This document shows positions 1 through 9,178 of a stretch of 64,000 bases of DNA, one piece after another. Numbering within the stretch: the first letter of the stretch is position 1; each line of letters starts with the position of its first letter. The position numbers and the translations under genes were made by a program. Source of the stretch: Vreelandella halophila. GTDB lineage: Bacteria; Pseudomonadota; Gammaproteobacteria; Pseudomonadales; Oleiphilaceae. Where the stretch lies: positions 188,086-252,085 of the forward strand of contig NZ_JACHUZ010000013.1 of the NCBI RefSeq assembly GCF_019903425.1, written 5' to 3'. Under the pieces are notes generated by a model, which was not told the DNA's origin, ran no database searches, and saw nothing but the letters and a program-made list of their open reading frames with translations.

Positions 1-463
1 GCGCCACGATGCCCGGCCCCATGACACGCCCGGCATGGGTAGAGGCCTGGATGTAGGCCAGTGTCTCGGGCCACTGGGCAACAGGCTTGTCCGCCAGCGC
101 GAAACGCTGGGCCGACGGGAAGACGCCACCTGTAGCAATGCCGTACACCAGGCGCGTCGCGATGGCGATAGCCGCAATCAGGAACGGGGAAGACAGGGCG
201 AGGATGGCGGCAATCAACAGGCCATAACACAGGACGACCAGACCCATGGTCAGGCGCATGATCGGCAGGGCCCCGTGACTGTCCGTACGCCGGCCCCAGA
301 CGGGACTGCTCACCGCCACCAGGATCAGGCTGGCGGCCACCAGCACCGACCAGAAGGCGGCCGGCAAGCCGGTGCGCTCAATGATCCAGGGCAGGGTTGC
401 CAGCAGCGAGGACTGGAACAGCCCCATGACGGTGACGGTGGCGACCGCCAGAAACAGTTTCAT
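1..463 (-). CDS. MFS transporter, N-terminal part (runs off window)
   Basis: The minus-strand frame is open from an ATG at 463 to the first base of the window, about 154 codons. It encodes alternating hydrophobic segments starting MKLFLAVATVTVMGLF, with the loop WGRRTDSHG after the second segment. This is the usual MFS cytoplasmic loop between helices 2 and 3 (GxxxDRxG-like). About four to five membrane helices are visible; the rest lies outside. The gene follows the carbonic anhydrase gene on the same strand after about 37 bases, so the two may be co-transcribed. Substrate cannot be told. The family call rests on topology and the loop motif only. Confidence 0.75.
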   Translation of the reverse strand, partial: MKLFLAVATVTVMGLFQSSLLATLPWIIERTGLPAAFWSVLVAASLILVAVSSPVWGRRTDSHGALPIMRLTMGLVVLCYGLLIAAILALSSPFLIAAIAIATRLVYGIATGGVFPSAQRFALADKPVAQWPETLAYIQASTHAGRVMGPGIVA

Positions 464-500
464 GCAGGCTCCCGTTGCTGATGATGACCTCGCAACAGGC

Positions 501-1172
501 TTACTCCTGCGGCATGGGTGCTCCCTGGCTCAGGCGCTGCACGGCCTGCTGGCACTGTTCATCGAGTTCTCCGGTACTGCGGACTCCCAGACCCATGTCC
601 CGAAGACGGCCATCCTCCAGGCCATAGATGCAGCCGTGGACCGACAGGTCCTGACCACCCCGCCAGGCATCCGCCACCACCGTGGTGCGGCAGACGTTGG
701 CGACCTGAGCCACCACATTCAACTCACAGAGCTTGTTGACGGCCGCGGACTCATCCGGCTGGGCCGCCAGCAGTTCCCGATGGTCCGCAGCGACGTTCTG
801 GATGTGGCGCAGCCAGTTGTCGATCAGCCCCAGGTGGGCATCCTGATAAGCCGCCTTGACGCCACCGCAGCCGTAATGACCGCAGACGATCACGTGCTTC
901 ACCTTCAGGACTTCCACCGCGAACTGCAGCACCGACAGCAGGTTCAGGTCGGTCTGCACCACCACATTGGCCACATTCCGGTGCACGAACAGCTCGCCAG
1001 GCATCAGCCCCACCACCTGGTTGGCGGGAACCCGACTGTCGGCACAGCCGATCCAGAGGTATTCCGGTGCCTGCTGCTGGGAGAGCCGCTCAAAGAAGTC
1101 CGGGTCCTGCGCCAGCGTGTCCTGGACCCACTGCGCGTTGTTATCAAACAGGTGCTTCAGTGCTTTTGCCAA
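501..1172 (-). CDS. can: Beta-class carbonic anhydrase
   Basis: Interconverts CO2 and bicarbonate in the cytoplasm. The protein matches E. coli Can along its length. The zinc-site motif CADSR holds Cys43, Asp45 and Arg47, and HVIVCGHYGCGG supplies His99 and Cys102; HRNVAN and NNWL-type segments (here DNWLRHI) are also present. The frame is open upstream to 1262, but I choose a TTG start at 1172: it gives 223 residues (E. coli Can has 220) and follows a strong AGGGGG ribosome site. It is divergent from the nnrS-like gene and upstream of the MFS gene. Family assignment is firm; the TTG start is inferred. Confidence 0.93.
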   Translation of the reverse strand: MAKALKHLFDNNAQWVQDTLAQDPDFFERLSQQQAPEYLWIGCADSRVPANQVVGLMPGELFVHRNVANVVVQTDLNLLSVLQFAVEVLKVKHVIVCGHYGCGGVKAAYQDAHLGLIDNWLRHIQNVAADHRELLAAQPDESAAVNKLCELNVVAQVANVCRTTVVADAWRGGQDLSVHGCIYGLEDGRLRDMGLGVRSTGELDEQCQQAVQRLSQGAPMPQE

Positions 1173-1299
1173 GGTTCCCCCTAATCCGTCTGTGACCGTG
1201 CGCACCATCTTACCGGGCAGCTGAACTGCGGGGAACCGGATTGCGGGCTCCACCAATAACATTTATATTTATTGAATCTTTTAGAGAAATGGAACCAGC

Positions 1300-2403
1300 A
1301 TGCCTCGTAGCCGCGGAAAACGCCTGAAAAGCCACCGCTTTTTCTTTCCAGCCGCCTCCTTCTACGCGGCCATTGCCCTGCCCCTGTCCATGGCGGCGAT
1401 GCTGGCTGGCTGGAGCTGGACGCCGGGTCTGGCTGGCAGTCACCACGGCCACGAAATGATTTTCGGTTTTGCCCTGGCGGTGATCGCCGGATACACCCTG
1501 GGCCCCCAGCCCATACGCTGGCTGGCGCCACTGTTCGGGCTCTGGCTCACAGCCCGCTTCGGCTACGCCCTGGCCCCCGGGTTCTGGTTCAGCCAACTGC
1601 TCAGCCCGGCGTTTGCGCTACTGCTGGCCTGGCGGGTCGTGCCGCGCTTCAACGCCGCCAAGAAGTGGCGTAACCGCATGCTCGTGCCACTGATGGTGAG
1701 CCTGTGCGGCCTGCCCCTGCTCTGGCTGGTCCTGCCAGCCATACCGGTCCCAAGGGCCACCACGCTGCTGCAGACCGGAGTAACCCTGCTCCTGCTCCTG
1801 ATGACCTTCATGAGCGGGCGCCTGATCGCGCCGGCAGTGACGGGAACCCTGGAAAAGCGTGGCATCACGCAGGAGGCGCGGGTTCAGCCGCGGATCGAGG
1901 CCGCACTGATCCTCCTGCTGGGACTGGCGGCCGCCCTGACCCTGCTGTCACTGCCTCTTGTGCCGGTGGGGAGTCTGCTGCTGGCAGCCGCTGTCCTGAT
2001 CCTGATCCGTACACTACGCTGGCGGCTCTGGCTCTGCCTGGACCGTCCGGATCTTCTGGGGCTGGCGCTGGGAACGCTGTGGCTGGCGGCCGGCGCCCTG
2101 GGCATGGGGATGACACAGCTGCTCGGCCGGGACCCATCGGCACTGCTGCACCTCATCACTGTGGGCGCGCTGGGAACCCTGACCATTGGGGTCATGCTGC
2201 GGATCCATTATCACGCCATCCGCCGCCAGCCACCGCCATCAGGCATTCTCATCGCCACCCTGACACCCGTAGCCGTGGCGACGCTGGCACGACTGGCGGC
2301 AGGGCCAGTCCCCTGGAACATGCCGGGACCGCTTTGGACGGCGGCCGCTGCCTGGTCACTGGCCTACGCCATCACCGCGGGGGTACTGCTCCTGCGCTCA
2401 TAA
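1300..2403 (+). CDS. nnrS: NnrS family membrane protein
   Basis: Predicted integral membrane protein of 367 residues with roughly ten to twelve hydrophobic segments. Family features are the early GSHHGHEMIFGFALAVIAGY stretch (His48, His49, His51) and a later GALGTLTIGVMLRIHYH segment with conserved histidines. NnrS proteins contain heme and copper and protect against nitric oxide or nitrosative stress, often beside denitrification genes. No denitrification genes are in this window. It is divergent from can. I saw no clear FNR/NNR-type site (TTGAT-N4-ATCAA) in the 127-base gap, so NO control is not shown by sequence. Start ATG preceded by a weak GGAA. Confidence 0.88.
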   Translation: MPRSRGKRLKSHRFFFPAASFYAAIALPLSMAAMLAGWSWTPGLAGSHHGHEMIFGFALAVIAGYTLGPQPIRWLAPLFGLWLTARFGYALAPGFWFSQLLSPAFALLLAWRVVPRFNAAKKWRNRMLVPLMVSLCGLPLLWLVLPAIPVPRATTLLQTGVTLLLLLMTFMSGRLIAPAVTGTLEKRGITQEARVQPRIEAALILLLGLAAALTLLSLPLVPVGSLLLAAAVLILIRTLRWRLWLCLDRPDLLGLALGTLWLAAGALGMGMTQLLGRDPSALLHLITVGALGTLTIGVMLRIHYHAIRRQPPPSGILIATLTPVAVATLARLAAGPVPWNMPGPLWTAAAAWSLAYAITAGVLLLRS

Positions 2404-2466
2404 TATTGCCCATAAAGATTTATGTGAGTAGCATCAAATAAATAACACCGGAAGGGGAGGACAACA

Positions 2467-2571
2467 ATGCCAGCAACCCGCCACCCCATCAGTGCTCTCC
2501 TGGCCATGGCGGCCATTCTGATGACCACATCCGTTCAGGCAGAGGACGTCACCTCGGATCTGAACCCGTAA
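2467..2571 (+). CDS. Possible 34-residue exported micropeptide
   Basis: A short frame follows an unusually strong ribosome site (GGAAGGGGAGG, about 6 bases before ATG) 63 bases after the nnrS-like gene. It encodes 34 residues with a textbook signal peptide: Arg/His-containing n-region, hydrophobic core (ISALLAMAAILMTT) and a cleavage motif VQAED. Only about nine residues would remain after cleavage. It may be a true secreted micropeptide or the 5' stub of a truncated periplasmic protein gene; the downstream DNA belongs to the convergent DUF3530-like gene. I do not recognise a family. Confidence 0.4.
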   Translation: MPATRHPISALLAMAAILMTTSVQAEDVTSDLNP

Positions 2572-2600
2572 CCCCGAGGGCTCAATGCCAATGGCGCCGG

Positions 2601-3665
2601 TTACTGCCCGCCCGCTGACTTCAGGTCATCGGAGAGCCACCCCCTGATCCGTGCGGACACCCGCCGCTGCTCACGCGCCGCCCCACCTCCGGGGATGGGA
2701 ACAGCGGACTGGGTATAGGCCGAAAAACCGCCCCGCCGGGCGGCGGCCGAGCGCTGCTCGGCCCGCCCGGGCTCAAGACCCCGGTCGTACAGATCGAGAA
2801 TGGGAACGCTGTAGTCCTCACCCAGCTCCGCGGCCAGTCCATCACTGAACGGAGGCCTCAGCCGGGCATTGATCCACACCATGCCGAACTGGCCCGGCGG
2901 GAAGGTGGCCCCGTTGGCACTGGCGTAGCGCAGAACAAGATCCGCCCCGTCACCAATACCCACAAGCGCCATCGGACCAACGTCCTCGTTCCGGAGGGCC
3001 TCAACCGCGGCGGCAAGACGGTCCGTAGCCCGCTGTTGCCAGTCATCACCACGCTCTGGTGTGGCTGAGTCCCCGGCGACCCGGAGCGTAATATCCGGCG
3101 GGTCGGCCTCCTCCCCGGCCTGATCCCCTCCACTGCTGCCATCCCCTTCCGTGTCATTGCCGTTCTGGGGCGCTCCATCGCCATCATCGCCCTCACTTCC
3201 TTCGCCAGCCGGAACAGGCTCCAGAACCCGCTCCGGCAGGTCCTGCACCGGCTCAGACGGCTGCGCGATTGAAAGGGTCAGCCAGCCGGCATCGGTGAGC
3301 TGCGTGCGCACCGCCCCCGCTACGCCCTGGTCAGGGGACTGGCCGGAGGGCGCCACAACCAGGACACCACCGTGGCGCTCAGACGTAGCCTCCCGCTTGA
3401 GAAGGCCCGTGAAGGCGTTTTCACCCTGCCCCAGCTCAAGCGCCTGATCCGGATAGAGCGAGGCCAGCGACCCGCCCGCATGATCCGGGCCGAAATGGAC
3501 CATGGTAATGCTGGGCGGCTCAACCCCCTGTTCGTCCCCATCACCCCCTGCATTCCCCTCGCCTTCCGGGGCCTGTCCAGCGTTCTCCTGCTGACCGATG
3601 GCCGGCACGCCAGCCACACCAAGGCAAAGACCGATCAGGGCGATGGGTAGGGAGCGACGGAACAC
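2601..3665 (-). CDS. DUF3530-like exported alpha/beta-hydrolase-fold protein
   Basis: About 354 residues starting at a GTG (3665) preceded by AGGAGG. The start gives an N-terminal signal peptide (RRSLPIALIGLCLGVAGVPAIGQ), so the protein is probably periplasmic. The body shows a hydrolase-like layout: HGGVLVVAPSGQSPDQ, GWLTLSIAQP, a VGIGDGADLVLRYA elbow, and VPILDLYD. The elbow reads GIGDGA rather than GxSxG, so the usual nucleophile Ser is not in place and catalysis is doubtful. Two long Glu/Asp/Gly/Asn-rich low-complexity stretches interrupt the fold, one after the signal peptide and one in mid-protein. It is divergent from rpe. Function unknown; DUF3530 assigned from memory of the family pattern. 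Confidence 0.6.
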   Translation of the reverse strand: MFRRSLPIALIGLCLGVAGVPAIGQQENAGQAPEGEGNAGGDGDEQGVEPPSITMVHFGPDHAGGSLASLYPDQALELGQGENAFTGLLKREATSERHGGVLVVAPSGQSPDQGVAGAVRTQLTDAGWLTLSIAQPSEPVQDLPERVLEPVPAGEGSEGDDGDGAPQNGNDTEGDGSSGGDQAGEEADPPDITLRVAGDSATPERGDDWQQRATDRLAAAVEALRNEDVGPMALVGIGDGADLVLRYASANGATFPPGQFGMVWINARLRPPFSDGLAAELGEDYSVPILDLYDRGLEPGRAEQRSAAARRGGFSAYTQSAVPIPGGGAAREQRRVSARIRGWLSDDLKSAGGQ

Positions 3666-3748
3666 GGAACCTCCTGTGGTATGGAATGAGCCGGAAGCGT
3701 TAAACTGCCGCCTTTCGGAACAGTCTATCAACAATGGCGGATCTTCCC

Positions 3749-4426
3749 ATGAACGAGCCCCTCATCGCGCCCTCCATCCTCTCAGCGGACTTCGCCCGGC
3801 TGGGCGAGGAAGTGGACAACGTCCTGGCCGCAGGTGCGGACATGGTCCATTTCGACGTGATGGACAACCACTACGTTCCCAATCTCACCATCGGCCCCAT
3901 GGTCTGCGAGGCGCTGCGCAAACACGGCGTGACCGCCCCCATCGACGTGCACCTCATGGTCAAGCCAGTGGATGAGCTGATCCGCCTGTTCATCGACGCC
4001 GGCGCCAGTTACATCACCTTCCACCCGGAAGCCTCGGAGCACATCGACCGCTCCCTGCAGATGGTTCGCGATGCCGGCCTGAAAACGGGCCTGGTCTTCA
4101 ACCCGGCCACGCCACTGCATTACATGGACTACGTAATGGACAAGCTGGACATGATCCTGCTGATGTCCGTGAACCCCGGCTTCGGGGGCCAGTCCTTCAT
4201 CCCGGGCACCCTCGACAAGCTGCGCGAGGCGCGCCGGAAGATCGATGCCAGCGGTCGCAACATCCGCCTCGAGGTAGACGGCGGTGTGAAGGAAGACAAC
4301 ATCGGGGAGATCGCTGCAGCGGGCGCGGATACCTTTGTTGCCGGTTCCGCCATCTTCAAGAAGGACGACTACAGCCGCATCATCACCGATATGCGGGAAC
4401 GGATCGCCGAGGCCCGATCAGCGTGA
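3749..4426 (+). CDS. rpe: Ribulose-phosphate 3-epimerase
   Basis: Interconverts ribulose 5-phosphate and xylulose 5-phosphate in the pentose phosphate (and Calvin) pathway. The TIM-barrel protein aligns with E. coli Rpe throughout: [14 protein letters not shown], metal ligands in [13 protein letters not shown] (His34, Asp36), [20 protein letters not shown] and VAGSAIF. A GCGGAT ribosome site favours the ATG at 3749, giving 225 residues as in E. coli, over an ATG five codons upstream at 3734. The stop overlaps the gph start by three bases (GTGA), so the genes are translationally coupled. It begins the conserved rpe-gph-trp backbone. Confidence 0.96.
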   Translation: MNEPLIAPSILSADFARLGEEVDNVLAAGADMVHFDVMDNHYVPNLTIGPMVCEALRKHGVTAPIDVHLMVKPVDELIRLFIDAGASYITFHPEASEHIDRSLQMVRDAGLKTGLVFNPATPLHYMDYVMDKLDMILLMSVNPGFGGQSFIPGTLDKLREARRKIDASGRNIRLEVDGGVKEDNIGEIAAAGADTFVAGSAIFKKDDYSRIITDMRERIAEARSA

Positions 4427-5109
4427 ACGGCGCCGAGCTCCCCGATACGCTGCTGCTGGATCTCGACGGCACCCTGGTGGACAGTGCCCCGGATCTTGCC
4501 GCCGCCGTGGATGCCATGCTGGCGGATCTGGAGCGCCCGCCAGCCGGTGTTGATCAAACCCGCCTCTGGGTGGGCAACGGTGCCCGCAAGCTCGTGGAAC
4601 GGGCCCTGGCGGATGCCTTCGACCCTGCCGCGCCCGGAGACTCGGCGTTTGTTCACCATGCCGAGGGCCTGTTCTACAGGGCCTACCACACCTGCAACGG
4701 CCATCACAGCGAGCTTTACCCCGGCGTCATGCGTTTTCTGGAAGCAGCCCGGGGGCGGGAGTCCCATCTGGCCATCGTCACCAACAAGCCCGCCGAGTTC
4801 ACGGAGCCACTGCTGGAACGGCTCGGCATCGCCCGTTACTTCGGGGCCACTGTCAGCGGCGACAGCCTGCTCGGTGACGACGGCACCGTCATCCGCAAAC
4901 CCGAGCCGGCCCACCTGCAGCTGGCGCTCGACCGGCTCGGCGCCTCAACCGGCAGCGCCTGGATGATCGGGGATTCCGGTTCGGACATCCTCGGGGCACG
5001 CAATCTCGGCATTCCGAGCGTGGCGGTCACCTACGGGTACAGCCAGGGGACGCCGGTCGCGGATTACGGCCCGGATCGAATCGTGAACGACCTGACGGAA
5101 CTGCTCTAG
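4423..5109 (+). CDS. gph: Phosphoglycolate phosphatase (HAD family)
   Basis: Removes phosphate from 2-phosphoglycolate made by DNA-end repair or by Rubisco oxygenation. HAD motifs are complete: [13 protein letters not shown] (Asp13, Asp15) as motif I, AIVTNKP as motif II, a Lys in RKPEP, and [15 protein letters not shown] as motif III. The helical cap lies between motifs I and II. Length 228 is normal. It starts at a GTG overlapping the rpe stop. In Pseudomonas trpE follows gph directly; here the downstream gene is convergent and trpE lies about 19.5 kb away. Confidence 0.94.
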   Translation: MNGAELPDTLLLDLDGTLVDSAPDLAAAVDAMLADLERPPAGVDQTRLWVGNGARKLVERALADAFDPAAPGDSAFVHHAEGLFYRAYHTCNGHHSELYPGVMRFLEAARGRESHLAIVTNKPAEFTEPLLERLGIARYFGATVSGDSLLGDDGTVIRKPEPAHLQLALDRLGASTGSAWMIGDSGSDILGARNLGIPSVAVTYGYSQGTPVADYGPDRIVNDLTELL

Positions 5110-5115
5110 ACGCTT

Positions 5116-5880
5116 CTAGCTGCGCGCCAGCCGCCGGTTCAGGGCCCAGAGCGACAGGGGCGCGAACACCACGGTGATCGTCCCGGCCCACACCAGGGAC
5201 CACAGTGCCGGCTCGAGCACCGGCCCGCCACTGAGCAGCCCACGGGACGCCTCCGCCAACAGGGAGACCGGGTTCGCTGCCACCACCGCCCGGATAAACG
5301 GCGGCAGCGTGTCCAATGGCACGAAGACGTTGCTGAGAAAGGTCACAGGGAACAGCGCCGTGAACCCGAACAGCTGCACGTGTTCCGGATCCCGCGCCAC
5401 CACGCCCACCAGCACCATGATCCAGGACATGGCGAAGGCGAACACCAGCAGCAGGGCCAGCATTACCAGCACGCCACTCACCGGCGCGCCCAGCCGGAAC
5501 CCGAGCAGGAAGCCCACCACCAGCAACAGCAGGACACACCAGGCCTGCTTGACCATATCCGCCAGGATGCGACCGGCGAGTGGCGACCAGCGCGCAATGG
5601 GCAGGGCCCGGAAGCGGTCGAAAACCCCTCGGGTGAGGTCCGTGTTGAGCCCGTGACCTACATAAACGGTCACGAACACCAGGTTCATCACGATCACGCC
5701 GGGCAGGATGAAGTCCAGATAGGCCGCCGTGGAGCCCGCGACCGCACCGCCGAACACATACAGGAACAGCAGCAGGAACAGGATCGGCTGGATGCTGAAG
5801 TCCATCAGTTCCCAGGGATTGCGGCGCAGCTGAAGCAGGGAGCGCCAGGCGAGGGTCAGGGTCTGCTGGAGGCTGCTCAC
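5116..5880 (-). CDS. ABC-2 type transporter permease (DrrB-like)
   Basis: Membrane half of an ABC exporter, 254 residues with about six hydrophobic segments. The family motif DLTRGVFDRFRALPIARWSPLAGRILAD follows the second segment, typical of daunorubicin-resistance (DrrB) permeases, and FPVTFLSNVFVPLDTLPPF lies in the last third. It starts at a GTG overlapping the ATPase stop by four bases. It ends six bases from the convergent gph gene. It would pair with the upstream ATPase to export an amphiphilic compound; siderophore, drug or lipid cannot be told apart. The position downstream of a TonB receptor makes siderophore handling possible but unproven. Confidence 0.85.
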   Translation of the reverse strand: MSSLQQTLTLAWRSLLQLRRNPWELMDFSIQPILFLLLFLYVFGGAVAGSTAAYLDFILPGVIVMNLVFVTVYVGHGLNTDLTRGVFDRFRALPIARWSPLAGRILADMVKQAWCVLLLLVVGFLLGFRLGAPVSGVLVMLALLLVFAFAMSWIMVLVGVVARDPEHVQLFGFTALFPVTFLSNVFVPLDTLPPFIRAVVAANPVSLLAEASRGLLSGGPVLEPALWSLVWAGTITVVFAPLSLWALNRRLARS

Positions 5881-6845
5881 GGCGCCACCTCCGCATCATC
5901 AGCCGGCGTCTCGACGCTGGCGTGGCGACCGGTCAGTGTCAGGAAGACATCATCCAGGCTCGCACCACGCAGCGTCAGCTCCCGGGCCACGATACCGGAC
6001 TCATCCAGGCGCCGGACCACGGCCGGCACCAGTGCCGGGTCGCTGGCCGGAACCTGCAGCCGGGCGCCGTCCACCTCGGGCTCGCGCCCCACGATCTCTG
6101 TCACGATCGACAGTGCGGTCGCCAGGTCCGATTCCTGCTCCGGCGCCAGCACCAGGGTCTGCCCGCCGATGCGCGCCTTGAGCTGATCCGAGGTGCCACT
6201 GGCAATGACGCGCCCCTGGTCGATCACCACGATCTCATCCGCCAGGCTGTCCGCTTCCTCCAGGTACTGGGTGGTGAGCAGCACTGTGGTGCCCTGGGCT
6301 ACGAGCTGGCGGATCAGGTTCCAGAGATCCAGGCGGGCGCGCGGGTCGAGCCCGGTCGTGGGCTCGTCCAGGAACAGGATACGGGGTTGGCCCACCAGGC
6401 TCGCGGCCAGGTCCAGGCGTCGGCGCATACCACCGGAATAGGTCTGGACGGGCCGATGGGCCGCGTCCTCCAGGCCGAACTCCGCCAGAAGTTCGCCCGC
6501 CCTTGCCCGGGCATCCCGCCGGGAGAAGCCCAGCAGGCGGGCAATCAGGATCAGGTTCTCGCGGCCGGTAAGCTTCTCGTCCACGGAGGCGTACTGGCCG
6601 GTGAGCCCGATACGCGAACGCACCGTGGCGGCCTCAGTGACCACATCGAAACCGTCTACCCAGGCCTGCCCGGCATCCGGCGCAAGCAGGGTCGCCAGAA
6701 TCCGGACCGCCGTGGTCTTACCGGCGCCGTTGGGGCCCAGCAAACCGAAAACGGTGCCACGCGGCACGCTCAGGTCGATCCCATCGAGCGCCCGGGTGGC
6801 ACCGAATTGCTTGACCAGGCCTTCGGCGCGAATGGCGTCATCCAT
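5877..6845 (-). CDS. ABC transporter ATP-binding protein (DrrA-like)
   Basis: Nucleotide-binding partner of the DrrB-like permease, about 322 residues from an ATG at 6845 with GGAAGAG upstream; an ATG eight codons earlier is possible. Walker A (GLLGPNGAGKTTA), Q-loop (LTGQYASVDE), signature (YSGGMRRRLDLAASL), Walker B (ILFLDEPTTGLDP) and the switch region LLTTQYLEEADSLAD are present. Gln replaces the H-loop His, as in many DrrA proteins. The C-terminal third is the extra regulatory domain of this subfamily (LRGASLDDVFLTLTGR). It lies 74 bases downstream of the TonB receptor gene on the same strand, so read-through is plausible. Confidence 0.88.
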   Translation of the reverse strand: MDDAIRAEGLVKQFGATRALDGIDLSVPRGTVFGLLGPNGAGKTTAVRILATLLAPDAGQAWVDGFDVVTEAATVRSRIGLTGQYASVDEKLTGRENLILIARLLGFSRRDARARAGELLAEFGLEDAAHRPVQTYSGGMRRRLDLAASLVGQPRILFLDEPTTGLDPRARLDLWNLIRQLVAQGTTVLLTTQYLEEADSLADEIVVIDQGRVIASGTSDQLKARIGGQTLVLAPEQESDLATALSIVTEIVGREPEVDGARLQVPASDPALVPAVVRRLDESGIVARELTLRGASLDDVFLTLTGRHASVETPADDAEVAP

Positions 6846-6919
6846 AGCCGCTCTTCCCATACGGTGCAAAGCGGTTAGGATACCTTTCCCACGTCCGAGG
6901 CAACAGGTCCGAGCCTGTC

Positions 6920-9070
6920 TCAGAAGTCGTAGGTTACCTTAGCCTCGACACTCCGCTCAGCCCCGTAATAACAGACCGACTCGCTGTAGCATGAGCCAAC
7001 GTATTCCTTATCGAACAGGTTCTTGGCGTTCAGGCTGGCTGTCACCCCTTCCATGCCCATGCTCGTCAGGTCATAGCGCAGGTTGGCATCGACCAGCGTG
7101 TAATCGGGCACTTCGAGTGTATTGGCCTCGTTTGCCCAGCTTTCGCCGATGTACCGGAGGCCGAGGGCGGCATCCAGCCCCTGGAGCGGCTCACTAGCGA
7201 ACGCATAGGAACTCCAGATCGATGCCATGTGCTGCGGCGTAGCAACCGGTGTTTTCCCTTCGTTTCCAGCGCTGGACTCCTCGACCGTGACATCGGTGTA
7301 GGTGTAGCTCGCCATCGCGGACCACCCTCGTGTCAGCCAGGTAGTGGCTTCCAGCTCCACTCCTTCGGACCGGGTCGATCCGACCGGCCGGTAAGCATTG
7401 ATATCCCGGATGTAGTTCGCCACATTGTCCTGATCGATCCGGAACACCGACGCGCTATAGCGATCCCGGGTACCGGTAGGCTCATACTTCAGTCCTGCTT
7501 CGTACTGGCGGCCTTCCGTGGGTTCGATGAGATCGCCATCCTCCCCGACGTTGCTGCTTGGATTAAAGGATTCAGAGTAGCTGATGTAGGGCGCCATGCC
7601 ATTATCAAACAGATAGAGCAGCCCGGCACGACCGCTGAACTTCGACTCATCCAGCTCTTCATCGCCACTGACACCAGTCAGCAGGGTCTCATACTCGTTC
7701 GCTACATCGACCCAATCATGACGCCCACTGAGGGTAAGACGCCATTGGTCCAGTGCCACCTGATCCTGAATGTAGATTCCCGTCTGTTCAAGCTGACGAT
7801 CATTATCCTGGAATGGGTTGATGTCACCCGTGTTGCCGTACTGTGGATCAAATGGATTGATGGAGGGGAAGGTGGAACTGTAGTCGGGATTATAACCGGC
7901 CGTCCAATAGGCCTCCGTATCAACATGCTGATAATCGAGCCCGACCAGCACCTTATGCTGACTTTCTCCAACGCCAAAGTCCGCGACCAGCTGGTTATCC
8001 ACGGCCAGGGAATCAAGCGACTCGTCCGCACCGAAATACGTACGCTCCAACTCGTTCCCCTCCCAACTCTGGCCCATGAGATTAGGCTCCGCATAAACCT
8101 GGCCGTACTGGGTATCAATGTCCATATAACGCAAGTTCTGCCTTGCGGACCAGGTGTCATTGAAGCGGTGCTCAAGCTGATAGCCCAGCATCATCTGTTC
8201 CCGATCGAATTCCTCGAGAGAGGGCTCTCCCTCAAAAAAGTCATTTGGGATGGTCCGGCCATTTCTAGGCTCCAGCGTCCCTTCTGCAGGCAGGGATCCG
8301 TAGTAGCCGCCTTCCGGATCCTTTCGGAACTGGGACAGCAGGGTAAGGGTCGTTGAATCCGTCAGATCCACAGTCAGTGACGGTGCGAGGGAGTAGCTCT
8401 CCTCTTCCACATAGTCCCACTGGGTATCCGATTGCTTGACGCGGCCCACCAGACGATAGGCCGCTCGCCCGGAATCACCAACCTCATTGCTGAAGTCAAA
8501 GCCCAGGCTCCTGTGGCCCTGGGTCCCCACGGACGCCTGGACCTGGTATTGCGGGGTGAAGGTAGGCCTCTTACTCGTCATAGCAACCAAACCACCGGGT
8601 GCGGAGCGCCCATACAGCACGGAAGAAGGCCCTTTCACCACCTCAATGCTCTCGAGGAGGTAAGGGTCAACCTGCATGATGCTGTAGGTTCCCTTGTCGT
8701 TCAGAACCTTGAGGCCGTCCAGGTACTGGTTGTCCGTACTGTCACTGCCAAAACCCCGGAGCTTGATCGCATCATACCGACTCGCCGTCGCCCCATACTG
8801 GTTGGTGAATACACCGGCGCTGTAGCGTGTCGCCTCCTGCACACTCTGGGAACCCTGTTCCTCCATCTGCTCGCGAGTGATTGTGGAAATGGACTGGGGC
8901 GTCTCCACAAAGGGGGTCTCCGTCTTAGTCGCCCCCTGGGGTGCCGTGATTTCCAGCGTCTGCAGAACGCCAATGTCAGCCTGGTTTTCCTGTGCACCAA
9001 TTGGCAGAGCCGACCCGGTCCCGGCGACAGCCACCGCTACGGCAACCGATAATCTGGAAGGATGAACCAT
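6920..9070 (-). CDS. TonB-dependent siderophore receptor (FhuA/FoxA-like)
   Basis: Outer-membrane gated beta-barrel of 716 residues importing a ferric siderophore with TonB energy. A signal peptide ends near ALPIGAQE; the TonB box is probably LQTLEITAP. The plug domain follows (ETPQSISTITREQMEEQG, IKLRGFG, IEVVKGPSSVLYGRSAPGGLVAMTSKRP) and then the barrel, ending in VEAKVTYDF with terminal Phe. The CYSESVCYYGAERSV loop before the last strand is typical of ferrichrome/ferrioxamine-type receptors, so a hydroxamate xenosiderophore is likely. A Fur-box-like sequence lies about 30 bases upstream and an AraC/PchR-type regulator gene is adjacent, a common pairing for inducible siderophore uptake. 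Confidence 0.92.
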   Translation of the reverse strand: MVHPSRLSVAVAVAVAGTGSALPIGAQENQADIGVLQTLEITAPQGATKTETPFVETPQSISTITREQMEEQGSQSVQEATRYSAGVFTNQYGATASRYDAIKLRGFGSDSTDNQYLDGLKVLNDKGTYSIMQVDPYLLESIEVVKGPSSVLYGRSAPGGLVAMTSKRPTFTPQYQVQASVGTQGHRSLGFDFSNEVGDSGRAAYRLVGRVKQSDTQWDYVEEESYSLAPSLTVDLTDSTTLTLLSQFRKDPEGGYYGSLPAEGTLEPRNGRTIPNDFFEGEPSLEEFDREQMMLGYQLEHRFNDTWSARQNLRYMDIDTQYGQVYAEPNLMGQSWEGNELERTYFGADESLDSLAVDNQLVADFGVGESQHKVLVGLDYQHVDTEAYWTAGYNPDYSSTFPSINPFDPQYGNTGDINPFQDNDRQLEQTGIYIQDQVALDQWRLTLSGRHDWVDVANEYETLLTGVSGDEELDESKFSGRAGLLYLFDNGMAPYISYSESFNPSSNVGEDGDLIEPTEGRQYEAGLKYEPTGTRDRYSASVFRIDQDNVANYIRDINAYRPVGSTRSEGVELEATTWLTRGWSAMASYTYTDVTVEESSAGNEGKTPVATPQHMASIWSSYAFASEPLQGLDAALGLRYIGESWANEANTLEVPDYTLVDANLRYDLTSMGMEGVTASLNAKNLFDKEYVGSCYSESVCYYGAERSVEAKVTYDF

Positions 9071-9098
9071 ACAGCAAGCCTCTCTTAATCTTTAAACA

Positions 9099-9117
9099 AC
9101 TAATGCGAATTATTCTC
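9099..9117 (-). promoter_or_regulatory. Fur-box-like site upstream of the FhuA/FoxA-like receptor
   Basis: ACTAATGCGAATTATTCTC matches the consensus GATAATGATAATCATTATC at 13 of 19 positions. It sits 29 bases before the receptor ATG, where Fur-Fe(II) would block transcription under iron sufficiency. Binding is inferred. Confidence 0.55.
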
Positions 9118-9178
9118 CTTTAGATCCATAAAAAGGTATTCGGCGTGCCAGATCATCTATGCGACTCGCCAAAACTGC

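Noticed and set aside
1274..1288. 15-base word GAATCTTTTAGAGAA shared with 38890-38904, possible island end repeat
   Set aside because: A few exact 15-base matches are expected by chance in 64 kb; surrounding bases do not match consistently and the positions do not bound a sensible unit.
1173..1299. Possible FNR/NNR-type NO-responsive site before nnrS
   Set aside because: No TTGAT-N4-ATCAA-like palindrome could be found; AT-richness alone is not evidence.
2601..3665. Glu/Gly/Asp-rich stretches as a functional repeat array
   Set aside because: They are irregular low-complexity linkers without a period, common in exported proteins of GC-rich bacteria.
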